Assembly: GCF_037975245.1 (NCBI RefSeq)
Contig: NC_092582.1
Coordinates: forward strand, 2,495,001 to 2,559,000
Source: Apostichopus japonicus
Taxonomy: Eukaryota > Echinodermata > Holothuroidea > Aspidochirotida > Stichopodidae
DNA length: 64,000 bases
Reading direction: 5' to 3'
The notes beneath the pieces were generated by a model. That model was not told the origin of the DNA and did not search any database. It saw nothing but the letters and a program-made list of their open reading frames with translations. Made by a program: the position numbers and the translations under genes. Every line of letters starts with the position of its first letter. The first letter of the stretch is position 1. Positions 51,750-61,323 of the stretch are shown piece after piece.

Positions 51750-53453
51750 AATATGAATGTGAAGTGTCTATCAATATTTCTTCATTTCAGGGGAAGCTAT
51801 GCCTCGATCTATCTATACAATCCCGATTTTTCTTCAAACCTTTGAAAGTATTCTTTGATGTTCCTAATGCTATAATCCATCAAAAAAAATTTTGGGTTGA
51901 GATGGGTATAGCCATTGGATACCTGCTGATGTCTGTGTTGACATTAACAGAAATCAACAACAAACAAGAATAGTAGCGTGTGTTCAAAAACCCCTTTGGG
52001 AAATAATGAGGGCGCTCTTGCCTTTTCCTCTTATGTCCGCGCTGATTCTTGCCCACACTACACACGCTGATCCATCGTTTTAATTCGCTGTCTGCCTTTT
52101 CTTCTTCATCTTCTTCTTCTTCTTTCAGGAGAGGAACAAGGCGTTCAGAGAGGAAAGAGAGAAGCAGTACAGGGTTAGTTGTACTTTTATTTCAATCCGT
52201 TTTGGATTTTATTCACCTTAAATTTATGATTTGGTGACTGGAGTCAAGAACATGGATCCTCCCAACAAAGGATACTCCCAAAAAAATCATCATTAACATA
52301 ATTGTGATGCATATTCATGTGTGTTCACTGCAATGTCGAAGACTTGTGCAAGTCTATAACGACAACTAATTACAGGATAGCCCTTGTTTTAACGTTTTGT
52401 CTGTATTCAATTAAAACCTAATTTTCACGTTCAATTACCAGCGCTGTTTCAATTGGTTTTTTGGGTTTTTTTTTTTGCAATGATGTAATTGAAAAATGAA
52501 AGTTTTAGGCAGTAGCTAGGCCAATGTGTATTATTCACCATGGTATTAATCCATGTGTATTATTGTGTATTATTGTGTATCACATGTTATTCTTTGACCC
52601 TACAATCGGAAATGAAATACGGACAGGAAGCAATCCACACTCATACGTTTCACTTCCTTGTATAGCATTAAAAACTAAGTGGATAAACTTCCCAATTCGT
52701 AGTTTGTTTTATGGTTTCTTGCTAGTCTTTGGTCTTTTGTGATAATAATTGTGATATGATAACTTGAATGTTGTCTCATCTCGCTTTATTTTATTATTTT
52801 TTTTATCATATCGCTTCATCCAGGAGACGATGGGTCGATTGGTCAAGCGGTACATCTTCGACGCCAAACGAGACGACGACGAAAACAACCAGGAGCAATG
52901 GGTGAATCGTCTGAAGCAGGACATCTCAGGTTTCAAGTACGAGATGTTCGAAGCTCTGTCAGGGATGGACCGCAAAATGCAGGACATGGAACATAAAATC
53001 GAGGACGGTGTCAACCCCATGGGGACAGAGGTCATGCATAAAATGAACGACGTCATACGGAAACCCCTCTCCCGACCAGATAGCATGCAGTCGGTTAAGT
53101 CAGGTCTCTCTGATGCTTGCATCTCGCCCTCTCAGGACATTTTGAATGACGAGACTTCCCCGTTATGGGAAGAGTTCGATCCCGTGGTCTCGGGGAATAA
53201 TCGCAACCCTCGGGGTTTAATGAAACCTGACTCTAGTTACAATATCGCTGGTTACATGTATCCCCCTGAATGGGAGAAAGGGGGACCAATTCGTTATATC
53301 GACGAGGATGGAGATCTTCTTGACCAGAGGGGTTTCACTTACCCCAGAAGAGGAAGCAGTAAGAAGAGGAAGTCTGGCAACCATTTGGGTAACCATATTG
53401 GCCCTGCAAGTATAAAGCGAAAAAGCCTCAAGGAAAACAATACAAAGGTCTGA
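39093..53453 (+). CDS. TRPC: TRPC-family cation channel, ten 3' coding exons (5' end missing)
   Basis: Joined coding parts are 39093-39217, 43627-44124, 45453-45625, 45983-46152, 47175-47314, 48283-48980, 50381-50579, 51475-51651, 52129-52173 and 52824-53453. All introns start with GT and end with AG. Phases agree throughout, giving 950 residues plus TGA. Residues are numbered here from the first whole codon in the window. Domains in order are ankyrin/linker region (1-225), S1 (about 272-290), S2 (about 312-330), S3 (about 344-365), a long S3-S4 loop, S4-S5 (about 510-570), pore helix with LFW (609-611), S6, TRP box (673-678), and a C-terminal helix with RLVKRY and [15 protein letters not shown] channels are tetrameric plasma-membrane Ca2+/Na+ channels usually gated downstream of phospholipase C. 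The subgroup is unclear: the linker region resembles TRPC4/5, the S2 cation-site Glu resembles TRPC3/6, and the pore resembles fly TRP. The initiator exon is not identified. Confidence 0.95.
39218..43626 (+). other. TRPC intron (4.4 kb)
   Basis: This is the intron between exons a and b. It is AT-rich with no recognisable repeats or second gene. A plus-strand open frame at 40937-41185 (82 codons, charged, with a [15 protein letters not shown] stretch) has no family I know. C/T-rich runs occur near 42980-43040. Confidence 0.7.
43627..44124 (+). CDS. TRPC: TRPC exon b: ankyrin and linker-helix domain
   Basis: The acceptor is TTTTACAG and the donor is AAG|GTAAAG. The exon is 166 codons in phase 0 (residues 42-207). 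It carries the family landmarks [50 protein letters not shown] and the VKVAI...QQKK end that precedes the FVxxPxCQQ exon. The stretch between the ankyrin helix and LNIYRALAS (residues 84-98) has no Cys-x-Cys-x-x-Cys and no upstream His. In TRPC channels that stretch holds a zinc site. The open frame runs past the donor to a stop at 44158-44160, so splicing is required. Confidence 0.93.
45453..45625 (+). CDS. TRPC: TRPC exon c: pre-S1 region
   Basis: The acceptor is CCTTTTTCAG and the donor is GGCAG|GTAAGC. It encodes residues 208-264 plus two bases of codon 265. [20 protein letters not shown] matches the family pattern FVAxPxCQQLLxxxWY. It is followed by a hydrophobic segment with [13 protein letters not shown], the pre-S1 membrane-associated helix (family pattern FPxxSxxYLIAP). 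No open frame of 60 or more codons begins in it, so it is visible only by homology to the family. Confidence 0.93.
45983..46152 (+). CDS. TRPC: TRPC exon d: S1 and S1-S2 loop
   Basis: The acceptor is GGTTCTAG and the donor is ATCG|GTAAAT. Codon 265 (Arg) is completed by the first base. The exon contains S1 ([14 protein letters not shown], preceded by the conserved FxCHxxS context), then a charged loop of about 20 residues ([11 protein letters not shown]), then the start of S2 with [12 protein letters not shown]. The EW-x-L-x-x-WV-x-G pattern is typical of TRPC S2. The exon ends one base into codon 322. Confidence 0.92.
46153..47174 (+). other. TRPC intron with C-rich tracts
   Basis: This is the intron between exons d and e. 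It holds a poly-C tract at about 46320-46334 and a purine-rich stretch at about 47005-47070 (G-rich on the plus strand). No gene is seen. Confidence 0.6.
47175..47314 (+). CDS. TRPC: TRPC exon e: end of S2 and S3
   Basis: The acceptor is CTTCTAG and the donor is TCG|GTACGT. It completes codon 322 (Gly) and encodes residues 323-368. The S2 end WVEIKE and the S3 start WNVMDF carry the four positions of the TRPC cytosolic cation site (Glu, Gln, Asn, Asp in TRPC4/5). Here they read Glu, Glu, Asn, Asp, as in TRPC3/6. S3 is [18 protein letters not shown]. The exon ends in phase 0. Confidence 0.92.
47352..47490. mobile_element. Fold-back (MITE-like) element A
   Basis: The left end ATGGTAGGCCATGTGGGACA is matched in inverted orientation by TGTCCCATGTGGCCTACC at the right end. 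The interior has repeated GAATTAAATCACGAATT-like and AATTAATACGCGTA motifs. TCGTTT occurs just outside both ends and may be a target duplication. It has no coding capacity, so it looks like a non-autonomous DNA element in the intron after exon e. Element B downstream shares its end motif. Confidence 0.6.
47682..48068. mobile_element. Fold-back (MITE-like) element B with about 40-bp inverted ends
   Basis: The left 40 bases (47682-47721, from ATGGCAAGCCACGTGGGACA to ATAATATATCC) are the near-perfect reverse complement of 48029-48068. Ends share the CCAYRTGGGACAAA core with element A. The interior is full of CGTATTAATTCGAATATATAC-type palindromic units. No transposase is present. It sits in the intron before exon f. 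Confidence 0.7.
48283..48980 (+). CDS. TRPC: TRPC exon f: expanded S3-S4 loop, S4 and S5
   Basis: The acceptor is GATTTTGCAG and the donor is GATTC|GTAAGT. Residues 369-600 are followed by two bases of codon 601. The first 132 residues (369-500) form an unusually long S3-S4 loop. It has a Thr/Met-rich acidic start, a predicted coiled coil (about 412-468, with [13 protein letters not shown] and VDDIREKQ), then a Gly/Ser/Lys-rich stretch ([15 protein letters not shown]). Ordinary TRPC sequence resumes at [20 protein letters not shown] (S4), then [11 protein letters not shown] and S5 [20 protein letters not shown]. Two cysteines ([11 protein letters not shown]) occupy the place of the extracellular disulfide pair before the pore. 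The insert is in frame and uninterrupted, with codon use similar to the flanks. Confidence 0.93.
49233..49309. repeat. Imperfect hairpin in intron
   Basis: The arm starting CATATTGAGATTGATCTCT pairs with the complement of AGAGATCAAATTCAATATTG. An inner ACC/GGT and GGCTT/AAGCC stem closes on a short CTTCTCAC loop. The total of about 77 nt is in the size range of a pre-miRNA, but no expression or conservation evidence is available. It could also be a small fold-back repeat. It lies in the intron between exons f and g. Confidence 0.45.
50381..50579 (+). CDS. TRPC: TRPC exon g: pore helix and S6
   Basis: The acceptor is TTTCTTACAG and the donor is GAG|GTAAAT. It completes codon 601 (Ser) and encodes residues 602-667. 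The pore helix and selectivity region read [12 protein letters not shown], with the TRPC LFW motif at 609-611 and Asp at 618. S6 ends [15 protein letters not shown], nearly the invariant VVLLNMLIAMM. The exon ends in phase 0 just before the TRP-box exon. Confidence 0.95.
51475..51651 (+). CDS. TRPC: TRPC exon h: TRP box and proline-rich box
   Basis: The acceptor is TTGTTAATAG and the donor is AAG|GTGCGT. It is 59 codons in phase 0 (residues 668-726). It has the TRP helix [15 protein letters not shown] and the second box [14 protein letters not shown], both strongly TRPC. The canonical TRP box is EWKFAR; here the first residue is Gln and the fifth is Ser. The exon ends in a basic stretch (YKLKMK). 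Confidence 0.95.
51690..51748. repeat. (TA)n microsatellite in TRPC intron
   Basis: TA tract with TTTA interruptions, beginning about 40 bases after the donor of exon h. Confidence 0.95.
51791..51973 (+). CDS. Possible alternative 3' exon of the TRPC gene (weak)
   Basis: After a plausible acceptor (TTCATTTCAG, ending 51790) an open stretch of 60 codons continues in phase 0 from exon h and stops at a TAG (51971-51973). It contains a hydrophobic segment, [14 protein letters not shown]. It does not resemble the TRPC C-terminus. If used, it would replace the RLVKRY and coiled-coil regions with a short hydrophobic tail. There is no convincing polyadenylation signal close behind. It may be chance. 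Confidence 0.15.
   Translation, partial: GKLCLDLSIQSRFFFKPLKVFFDVPNAIIHQKKFWVEMGIAIGYLLMSVLTLTEINNKQE
52129..52173 (+). CDS. TRPC: TRPC exon i: 15-codon charged micro-exon
   Basis: The acceptor is a long CTT-rich tract ending TTTCAG and the donor is AGG|GTTAGT. The 45-nt exon in phase 0 encodes residues 727-741, [15 protein letters not shown]. This charged helix precedes the conserved YxExMxxLVKRY region. The terminal Tyr-Arg supplies the Tyr of that motif, which supports inclusion. Because it is a multiple of three, it could be skipped without changing frame. Confidence 0.8.
52824..53453 (+). CDS. TRPC: TRPC exon j: C-terminal domain and stop
   Basis: The acceptor is CTTCATCCAG. It encodes residues 742-950 and a TGA at 53451-53453. 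It begins [16 protein letters not shown], the region corresponding to the calmodulin/IP3-receptor-binding segment of TRPC proteins. Next come [16 protein letters not shown] and a heptad-like helix ([14 protein letters not shown]) that fits the C-terminal assembly coiled coil. The last 130 or so residues are low in hydrophobics, have basic clusters near the end (SSKKRK, IKRKS), and finish NTKV. A Thr at -2 with Val at 0 fits a class I PDZ ligand. The tail sequence itself is not one I recognise from other TRPC proteins. Confidence 0.93.
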   Translation, partial: ETMGRLVKRYIFDAKRDDDENNQEQWVNRLKQDISGFKYEMFEALSGMDRKMQDMEHKIEDGVNPMGTEVMHKMNDVIRKPLSRPDSMQSVKSGLSDACISPSQDILNDETSPLWEEFDPVVSGNNRNPRGLMKPDSSYNIAGYMYPPEWEKGGPIRYIDEDGDLLDQRGFTYPRRGSSKKRKSGNHLGNHIGPASIKRKSLKENNTKV

Positions 53454-54224
53454 CCTTTGACCAAGAATAATACCAGTGTGTCTTGCTTTGCATAACAATT
53501 AACTCACGTGATTGTTCTGCAATTGATAACAAGCGAGGTCAAACGAACTATTACATCAACACTCCATCGTAGGAGTGAAAGAGTAAAGTTTGTCGAAATG
53601 TGTTTTTTGTCTTCTTCTTCTTATTATTTTCTTTTTTTCTTTGGTAAAAAATGGAAGAAATAATGGATAAGACCATGCCGTTCAACGAAAAGAAGAGTTA
53701 CAGAAACTAATTTGACTATCAATTGGGAGAAATGTTCACCGTCAAGAGAAGATTGACCAACATTCTGAAAAGGTTACAATGGACACCAAAGCATGGCATG
53801 GTTAAAGGAATGAGTCAACTTAACAGAAAAGTGTTGACAAATATATTATATCAGTTTACTCAATTATAAACAACTTTTACTAGTCGATAGTCTGGTTCAG
53901 GAGGATGAGGCATAACAGTCATTCTAATTCGCATGCAAACAATATCAATGTATGCTGTTAAAAAAACAAAACAATCGAAATTGTATCGAACATCGCCATA
54001 CTCATCACTCTTCCACTACAAACATGACAATTGTTGGACAAAAGCCATAATTATGAATTCAGTAGATTTGTTAGTATTTTTTTTTTTGACGATTCACTTT
54101 GATGTGGTGATTGGCTTTCCATAATTATTTATAATTTCAGATTGTTTGTGTTTTTTTCTCATTTATTTCATTTACTTCTTTTTCAATTTCTTCTTACATC
54201 ATTTTCTTGTCATCTATAGAATCG

Positions 54225-54244
54225 GTATATATATATATATATAC

Positions 54245-54280
<36 letters not shown>
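54225..54280. repeat. (TA)n microsatellite
   Basis: TA tract with one ATACATTATA interruption, probably within the TRPC 3' UTR. Confidence 0.9.
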
Positions 54281-54283
<3 letters not shown>

Positions 54284-54380
54284 AATAAACAAATGTTTAA
54301 GATTTCATCTTTCTTTTTGTGCACGTATAGGTATATTTGGTCCGAATATGTTCCGTTTTAGTCCAATTTTAGTGAATAAA
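54284..54380 (+). promoter_or_regulatory. Candidate polyadenylation signals downstream of TRPC
   Basis: Between the stop at 53453 and 54400, AATAAA hexamers occur at 54284-54289 and 54375-54380, just after a (TA)n tract. They are the first AATAAA matches I see after the stop and would imply a 3' UTR of about 0.85-0.95 kb. AT-rich DNA gives such hexamers by chance, so the assignment is tentative. Confidence 0.25.
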
Positions 54381-57324
54381 ATGATAACAAAAACCATAAA
54401 TACAGGGTAAGAAAAATGTATCGAAATTAAGAGAAAATATCTCTCAACTGAACAGAATAGGAAAAAGTAATCTCCCTTAATAATTTTTTTTTAGTTAATA
54501 ATACGAGGTGTGTTTAAGCTAGACAGAATTATATTCTAGTAATTTACGTAAGCAACCTTTTTCATAATTAAACAATAGGTCATTGTATTTAAACATTCAG
54601 TTTTACTTTTTGTTTCACTGCTGCGTGAAACAATGAATATGCAATGCATAAGCATTCTTTTTTTATAAATTAAATAAATATGTTTAAAGTTTTAGGAAAC
54701 ATTTAATTTGGAAGTGTATTCACTCTATTGGTTCCATGATAATGGAAAACAATAAGTGCAAGAAAAAAATCGCAAACTTGAAACAAGCAAAATAGCGTAA
54801 TTTAACAAAAAATAGTAACAAGTATAGAACAACAACAGAATATTAATCTGATGACAGACCATATTTACGATTTTTCCACTCTCAATTCCTCCCCCCCCCC
54901 CCCCCTATATTCTCTTTTGCAGACGTCTTACATTACAATACTAGAGCCTAATCGGCTTTTTGAACCACTGAATTCTTTCCTTGCTTGTTTTCTTACTTTT
55001 ATTGAAAGAGAAATGCTTAGAAAATGATTTGAAATTACCGCTGCAATGTTTCTCAACAACAATAAGATTAGAATATGTTAGGTGAGTATATGTTAATGTT
55101 AGAAACTAAAGTCGCTTCCTGTTTATCAACTACATCACTGTACTTCCGGTTCACGGGTCACGTTGCTGAAACACAAGAACGTTGAACTCATCTGTACATA
55201 TTGTCAATCTCTGTATGAAAAACAAAAGACCGGAGAAACAATAGCCCTTTAGTTTCGTGATCTGTGGCAGTAATTTGGTTTGCAAAAATCTGTCGACATC
55301 ACAAAACTTAACTTTGAACATCTTCAGATGCATTCTATTATTTCAATTACAATAGAGCTAGCCTAACTATTAGGAAAAGTAAATAATATTGCGATCAAAA
55401 ATATACATATGGGAAAAATGAAACTTGGCCAAATTTCAGAACATAATCATGAAGTCTATATGTAAGATATTCTTCTTTTTTTTTTATCGATGGGGTGTTT
55501 TATTCAAAACAAATATTCATTTCTGATCGTTCGCCATTTATCAACGAAATAATAATCAATTAAGAATCAATTAAGAATCAATTAAGAATCAACAGATTGA
55601 AGCAGGTGGTTCTTGTAACGACCAAGTTGAACCCCCAATTTAAATAATTTTGACCCCAAAAAAATATATATTTAATTTTTTTCAAAAAATTTATCGTTTC
55701 ATTGCGTTGTATATTAATATGTATATATTTATTTTATGTACAGATCGTCACATGGTTGTTTAGTAAGAAAACCGACGGTGGTATGGTTTGCTAAAGGCCC
55801 ATAGACACGACAGATACATAGCATAGGCATAAGTTATAGTGCAAGTTTACCAAATACAATGAATAATATTATAGTTTATACGTGTTTTGATATTTAAGAA
55901 TTTTTAGCGAAATCAAATCCGGGATTATATAGGCTTATCCATTTCCCACATGTAACGTTTAAATCGACTGTCCGCGAACTTTTTTGGGCGCGACCCAAAA
56001 ATTTGGATCGCGAATAAAATACTAAGGAATAGAAGTGTAATCATAATTGTGAGAATGGTACAGAGAAACGGCGGCGGTGAGGGAGTCAAGAAGTGGGTTT
56101 TTATGACTAGATATAACGATTGATATTTAACTTATCTTTCTATTACAAACTGCTTTCAATCTCTACAAATATTTCAATTGAAATAAATTTATGGTATTTT
56201 TTTTTTGCATTTTGAATAAATAGATGATTTTAAGGTAACTGTTATGCATGTCCATTGTAGTTTGAATGATATTGAATTAGTATATGTCTCTTATATCACG
56301 AATTCATTCGTTAGACACGATATTATGGTATGGTGGAGTTCATAATTTCGATCACGTGCTAAGGATGATTGTACTGAAATCCCTTAAGTTTATATGATAC
56401 ATCAAAATGTTAGCTTGGGCAAAAGCATAAGGAAACTTGTTCTACTTTAGCCTACTTTATCTCGTGATTTTTGCATATCATTTTGGTGCAAAATTAATCT
56501 TTCTTTAAATTAGATTACAAGTTCATTAGATGTAATATCTCAGGATTTTGTTTGGCATTATGTATCAAGTTTTGGCCCTATCTATATTGTATGGAAAGAC
56601 ATACTAATTTATTTGTAAGGAAGATGTTTTATAAGATTCAAACATAGCAAACAAGGGAATTGTCACATGTGTATTTCCGCAAATTAACAAGCTATTGATT
56701 TATGTTTTCTGAAATACCCCTCCTTCCCCCCCCCCCCCCATTTCCCTATCTTTCCACACAAAGGGATATTAACCTCCTAACTATAGATCTTCAATATGTA
56801 TATGCGTTAAATGCGTCGGCGGGACTAGTTTATTTCCTCTGTACCACTCCGGAGTATAATAACTTACGTGTTATTGTGTACATTATGGATATGAATAGTT
56901 ATTTCAAAATACATGGGGAAAAGCCGTATCTCCCTTGAATTACTTATATTTAATTTAATTATTTATTTATAATATTAATCTCTTTTAAGTTTAGCTGTGA
57001 AATTTTACCAAATTCAACATTTGTAAAAGAAAAACAGACTCCTCTGGAAGGACTCTTTTCTTTAGGTAGAAGGAGTAAAAACAGACAATTACATTCAATT
57101 TAAAACACTTTTGGAAGTTGAAAAACGGTCATTTTGTAGTAATGAAATCTCTTCTTACCTGTAGAACAAAACGACTGTGTAAACTGTGTCACCTGGAATG
57201 TATTCTTCCGTTGAATATTGTTACACTTGTAAAAGAAGTTACCTTACTGTACGTTATAAGATAAGTACCCCATGAGCTGTGTCGAAAACCAAACAACTTC
57301 ATCACCCTCATCACCTCTGTATAT

Positions 57325-57772
57325 ATTACAGTTATACTACAGTGGCGAAATACTATACTGCTAAACTACTGTTATACTGCCGTAGTACACAACGATACTA
57401 AAGTTGTACTACAACAACAATGTAGTTTACTACAGTATTGGTACCGTATACTACAGTATTATTATAGTATAGTATTAATATAGTACAGTACAGTATAGTA
57501 TAGTAAAGTATAGTATGGTATGGTATGGTATGGTATAGTATAGTATAGTATAGAACAGTACAGTACAGTACAGTACGGTACGGTACGGTACGGTACAGTA
57601 CAGTACAGTACAGCACAGTATAGTATAGTATAATATAGTATAGAACAGTACAGTACAGTACAGCACAGTACAGTACAGTATAGTATAGTATAGTATAGTA
57701 TAGTATAGTATAGTATAGTATAGTATAGTATAGTATAGTATAGAACAGTACAGTACAGTACAGTACAGTACA
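57325..57772. repeat. (GTAYA)n pentanucleotide array with diffuse left edge
   Basis: The core 57481-57772 is blocks of GTATA, GTACA and GTACG alternating in runs. The left part (57325-57480) has longer TACTACAGT-like degenerate units. Minus-strand open frames over it (YCTVLYRTVPY type) are repeat by-products. Confidence 0.9.
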
Positions 57773-59487
57773 GAATTCTGTGAAGATATAAAGGAATCTC
57801 CTGTAATTTACTCTTTTTTTTTATTTTCCTTCCACTCGTTTATAAGAAGACAATCGTTTTTGCTACTCTCACACTGTTATATCAACTATATATTTTATTT
57901 CTATACTACACAGGTTGCAATATAAGATACATTCAGTCTTCACCGTGGATACGTATTAAACTTGATATCAAACTGCTGTCTTTTAGTAATGAAATATTCT
58001 GATTCATACCATATAACAAAAGAAACAACTTCTTTTATGTCTTATCTAAATATCGATTTCATAATTTCATAGTATTTCGATTAAAGCATGGAATAATTAA
58101 AATACACACATGAAAGTGGATCTTGAATATTCATATCATAATATAAGACAAAGTCTGACGTATGGTGGCCTCTCATGACAACACTCGGTCACAGACTTGT
58201 TTGTATATATGTTACTTTAGAATATGTAATAACAAAAGTCGTGAGGAAAAAAAAACGTTTTTCGCTTTTATTGTTCAACCATTATATCGTGTATAATCAT
58301 ATACCGATGTGTCTATCCATGAATATGTATTAATCTGAAAATTAATTAGGAAGAACGAAATCTGAAATTAATTAATTAAGAAGAACGACAAAAGAAAGGA
58401 AGAAAGAATCGCCAACAACAATAAAAATAACAACAACAACAATCACGGCTACCAAAAGCAACAACAATAAGACGAGTTGAGAAGAACTTCAAAATGAAAA
58501 GCAATTTATAAAGCAAAATGTTTTTAGATTGGTCTATGTTGAAAGGAATGAGTGTATGGGCATGCATATGTACTACATGATGAATATTCATAAGGCAAGT
58601 ATGATTGGAATGAAACTATGTTGTACCGTATTTAATCAACAATTCAAAAAAATATGTATAACAATATAAACAAATAGAAAAAAATATAATAAAAAAAAAA
58701 CAGACGGAGGTGGAACTGAGTTTGCGTATTAGATTTATGCCATGTTCTTTAATAATTTATCTTCATTTTTTTTTCTAAGTAAAAGAAAACTTATAACCAT
58801 ACCCATACAGTTAACTTGGTATTTCACTATGATTATGGCCCTTGGTATATATTTAACTGCCTTACATGTGTAATATGAAGACCAGAATGTATAACTTCAA
58901 GAAGATGTTATGGTTCAAAGATAGCTGATATGGTAAATATACTAATTAAGGAATTATTTCTGTTTTGTCGTTTGTACTTTCTTGTTAACGTTCTGTCTCA
59001 TTTACTTTTAGAACAATAAACACGTAACGATAAAACAGTGCGTTGTTGTAAACTTGTTTGGTTCTTTAAAGAAGGTAGCACTCATAAGATATTGATTTGT
59101 GGCGCTTTAGTTCAAGAATTTGATTATCCTCTCCCAATCCCCCCCCCCCCCTTTCCCACTCACCCACCCCTGCCAGGTTTAACCGGAAACGAAACATTTA
59201 CTTCTGAGCATGTGTGAACTCCCTAATAGAAACTGTGAAATACATCAAAAGACTAAAAATGGGAAAATTAAACAACGGGCCAGGTTACGTAGTTATTTGT
59301 AATCGATCTATGGCTATAATATCATTGTTGTTAACCTTGCTACTAAGAGGCTGCACAGTGCCGCGTGAAATTCAAATTCAAGGCCAGCTGTAATGTGTCG
59401 GCCTATATATTTAAATCAAGACGATTCACAGACCATACTTAAAGGAGCTATATGTTTAAACACAAAATAGTAACCACGCACATACAA

Positions 59488-59554
59488 ACACGCGCGCGCA
59501 CACACAGAAATAAAGCCTTCTACTATAAATATGTTTATTAATATACATATAATA

Positions 59555-59591
<37 letters not shown>

Positions 59592-59622
59592 TTATATAGA
59601 TATATATATATATATATATATA
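59488..59622. repeat. (CG)n/(CA)n and (TA)n microsatellites beside the SINE
   Basis: ACACGCGCGCGCACACACAG (alternating purine/pyrimidine, possible Z-DNA) at 59488-59506, then a (TA)n tract at about 59540-59622 that abuts the SINE tail. Confidence 0.85.
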
Positions 59623-59740
59623 ATTGAAATCGAAGTGAGTTGGAAATCCAGAACAGTGAAAAAGCCTCCACCGGGATTCGAACCCAGGCCTCCCGCTTTG
59701 TATGAGGACACCCTAACCACTAGGCTATGGACGCTGATTA
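59600..59740 (-). mobile_element. tRNA-derived SINE copy
   Basis: On the minus strand, TAGCCTAGTGG (A-box-like, 59717-59727) is followed after about 32 bases by GGTTCGAATCC (B box, 59674-59684). That layout is the internal Pol III promoter of a tRNA. The anticodon arm is imperfect (one mismatch) and the 3' end runs through GGCTTTTTCACTG into a non-tRNA tail and a (TA)n tract. This fits a SINE better than a working tRNA gene. Exact ends and target duplication are not clear. Confidence 0.7.
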
Positions 59741-61186
59741 TATGTTCAGAGGTTCGAAACCGATAAGGAAGGTCGTAATTCCACTGTATATATTGTTTCC
59801 GGAGTTGGTGATCACGCAATTCTCCACTATATAAGCAGTCTGATGATTTATGGACCAAATCTTCTGAAACGAATGATTTTTAGTTTATTATTCCGACTGC
59901 TGCTTTAAGCAAACATTACCAACCCTGAACCTGGCAAACACATGAAAGAGTACACTCATATCGCTCCACTTTTTGCTTTCTTACCTGAGCGGATCCGTTT
60001 ATTACCAAGTGATGTAAAGTAATGCCGATTCAAGGTACATATCATTAAGTTCCGTGTGAAGTGGTTTTAGCCATCGAGCGAATTGAATTACCCTCCCACT
60101 AGAGTCGAAGTTAAGTAAGGGATCACGCCTCGCTAGATCAATAAATCTGATCGGAAACGACAGAAATTACTCGCCCTCTATTCAAAGGTAGGACATAAAG
60201 GGGGGGGGGGGATAGGTTTGTTTTCAACCCTTTAGGTACAAATGGATCGTGGTCCGAAAATAGTTTTTAAGGAAATAATTTCCTCAGGGCAAAATGCGAT
60301 TTATATATCTTTATAGTTCTGTTACAATAGATATATGTGTAACAGATCTATGTGTACTGTATTAATATGAATATTTATAGATGAGTCATGACGTCAGAAG
60401 TATCCACATCGTTAAGTTTAGGTTCTAGGGCAAGCGTGACTCCTCAGTTGGTAAATGTCAGAGGTTTTCCCGTGCAATGACTTGTATCCCAGTAACTAAT
60501 CCTTTTGCCAGATAAAGTTGTTTCATATTTACTGATTTTCTTTATTGATTTGTGCACAAGATTTATCATAGATGTTTTTAGCGATTCACTGTCCTAAATG
60601 CTTAAGCCTTAAATACTATGCAAAGCATTTGCATATATTTGTTTTAAAAGATGCATATTGTTCTCAGACTTTACATTTTAATTCATTTTAATTTTACCCT
60701 TAGTAACCGAATTCAAGCTTAGCTATATTTCAAGCAACGTTCCACAGACTAATATGGTTAAAGGAGAGGAATGGCATGATTGAAATATTCAATTTAATTT
60801 ACGCGATGAATCGAAACAACCAAAGATAACAAAGAGATAAGGTTAAAATCATAAAAGTGAGATCATCAATGATGACAATAAATACTATGAGATAGGTACT
60901 AGTATTAACTCACAAAGAGCAGGATAAAAAATATTATTGAAGAATTGAGGAGACTGCTCACAAAGTTTAAACAATAAACTTGTGGAATAGAACTTAGTCA
61001 CCGGAGAGCAAGGAAACAAAGAAAAAGAAAAATGGTTGGGGTGAGAACTGAAAAACTAAGAAAAGCTAAGAGACACCCCACCTTTCCCTACCCATCCCGT
61101 CTTGTACCCGCATCTCTAAGAAACAGCGATACAGTGAAGTAGTAGAATATAACGTGATAAAAGACAAGAAAGGATAGGGATACTTA

Positions 61187-61276
61187 GACAACAAAAGACA
61201 ACAATAGACAACAAAAGACAACAATAGACAACAAAAGACAACAATAGACAACAATAGACAACAAAAGACAACAAAA
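61187..61276. repeat. Decamer tandem array, nine copies
   Basis: Nine consecutive 10-base units of GACAACAAAA or GACAACAATA. The two variants alternate in the first six units. Confidence 0.9.
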
Positions 61277-61323
61277 ACGCTTAGTAACAAGTATTAAGGT
61301 TAGTAATGGAATGTACAGACTTA

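Noticed and set aside
53217-53498. Minus-strand open frame opposite the TRPC C-terminus
   Set aside because: It is an antisense shadow of exon j.
59662-59735. Functional tRNA gene on the minus strand
   Set aside because: The anticodon stem has a mismatch and the acceptor ends do not pair cleanly. The sequence continues into a SINE-like tail.
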